Shown here piece after piece: positions 63,993 through 64,000 of a stretch of DNA of 64,000 nucleotides. The stretch's first letter is position 1. Each line of letters starts with the position of its first letter. The stretch is from Dipetalonema caudispina (Eukaryota; Nematoda; Chromadorea; Rhabditida; Onchocercidae). The position numbers were made by a program, and so were the translations under genes. The notes below the pieces were generated by a model. The model searched no databases and had not been told where the DNA came from. It worked only from the letters and a program-made list of their open reading frames with translations. The stretch spans positions 1 through 64,000 of the forward strand of contig JABVXV010000315.1 of the NCBI GenBank assembly GCA_013365325.1. The letters are read 5' to 3'.

Positions 63993-64000
63993 GTGAGTAA

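Overview
The window is about 70% A+T and is nuclear DNA from a nematode, most likely a filarial (spirurid) worm. The evidence is many small exons with GT/AG introns, TTTCAG-type acceptors a few bases before start codons (candidate spliced-leader sites), and two gene types typical of nematodes: a MOLO1-domain protein and a divergent nuclear hormone receptor. I cannot name the species. Gene models were built by joining exons by hand. A statement that a model 'closes in phase' means every junction keeps one open frame from start to stop.

Layout. 1-1939: (TAA)n and AT-rich sequence. 1940-5132 (-): unrecognised gene with polyHis and polyGln runs and possibly two alternative 3' ends. 6920-10728 (+): syntaxin (plasma-membrane t-SNARE), with a decayed mariner element in intron 2. 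10729-17886: gene-poor. 17887-25281 (+): Vav-type Rho/Rac exchange factor, 19 exons. 27614-28423 (+): ENY2/Sus1. 29057-31577 (-): ribosomal protein L3, 7 exons, with four candidate box C/D snoRNAs and a tRNA-like SINE fragment in its introns. 35399-38032 (+): MOLO1-domain protein. 39568-43940 (-): AATF/Che-1/Bfr2. 44715-48763 (+): Rubicon-homology protein, divergent from aatf. 54577-60858 (+): nuclear hormone receptor, with a second, truncated copy of the same mariner element in intron 3. From 63365 (+): first exons of an unrecognised gene that runs off the window.

The genes are not a pathway cluster. They are housekeeping genes (rpl-3, aatf and their snoRNAs for ribosome production; ENY2 for SAGA/TREX-2) mixed with signalling and membrane genes (syntaxin, Vav, Rubicon-like, MOLO1-like, NHR). 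The strongest non-coding signal is the set of snoRNAs nested in rpl-3. One is predicted to methylate the conserved 18S adenosine served by yeast snR52/human U83. Another is predicted to methylate the conserved 5.8S guanosine (human Gm75). A third has a 14-nt match to 28S rRNA just after the A-loop. The strongest repeat signal is a mariner relic present twice, 49 kb apart, nearly identical although its transposase is dead.
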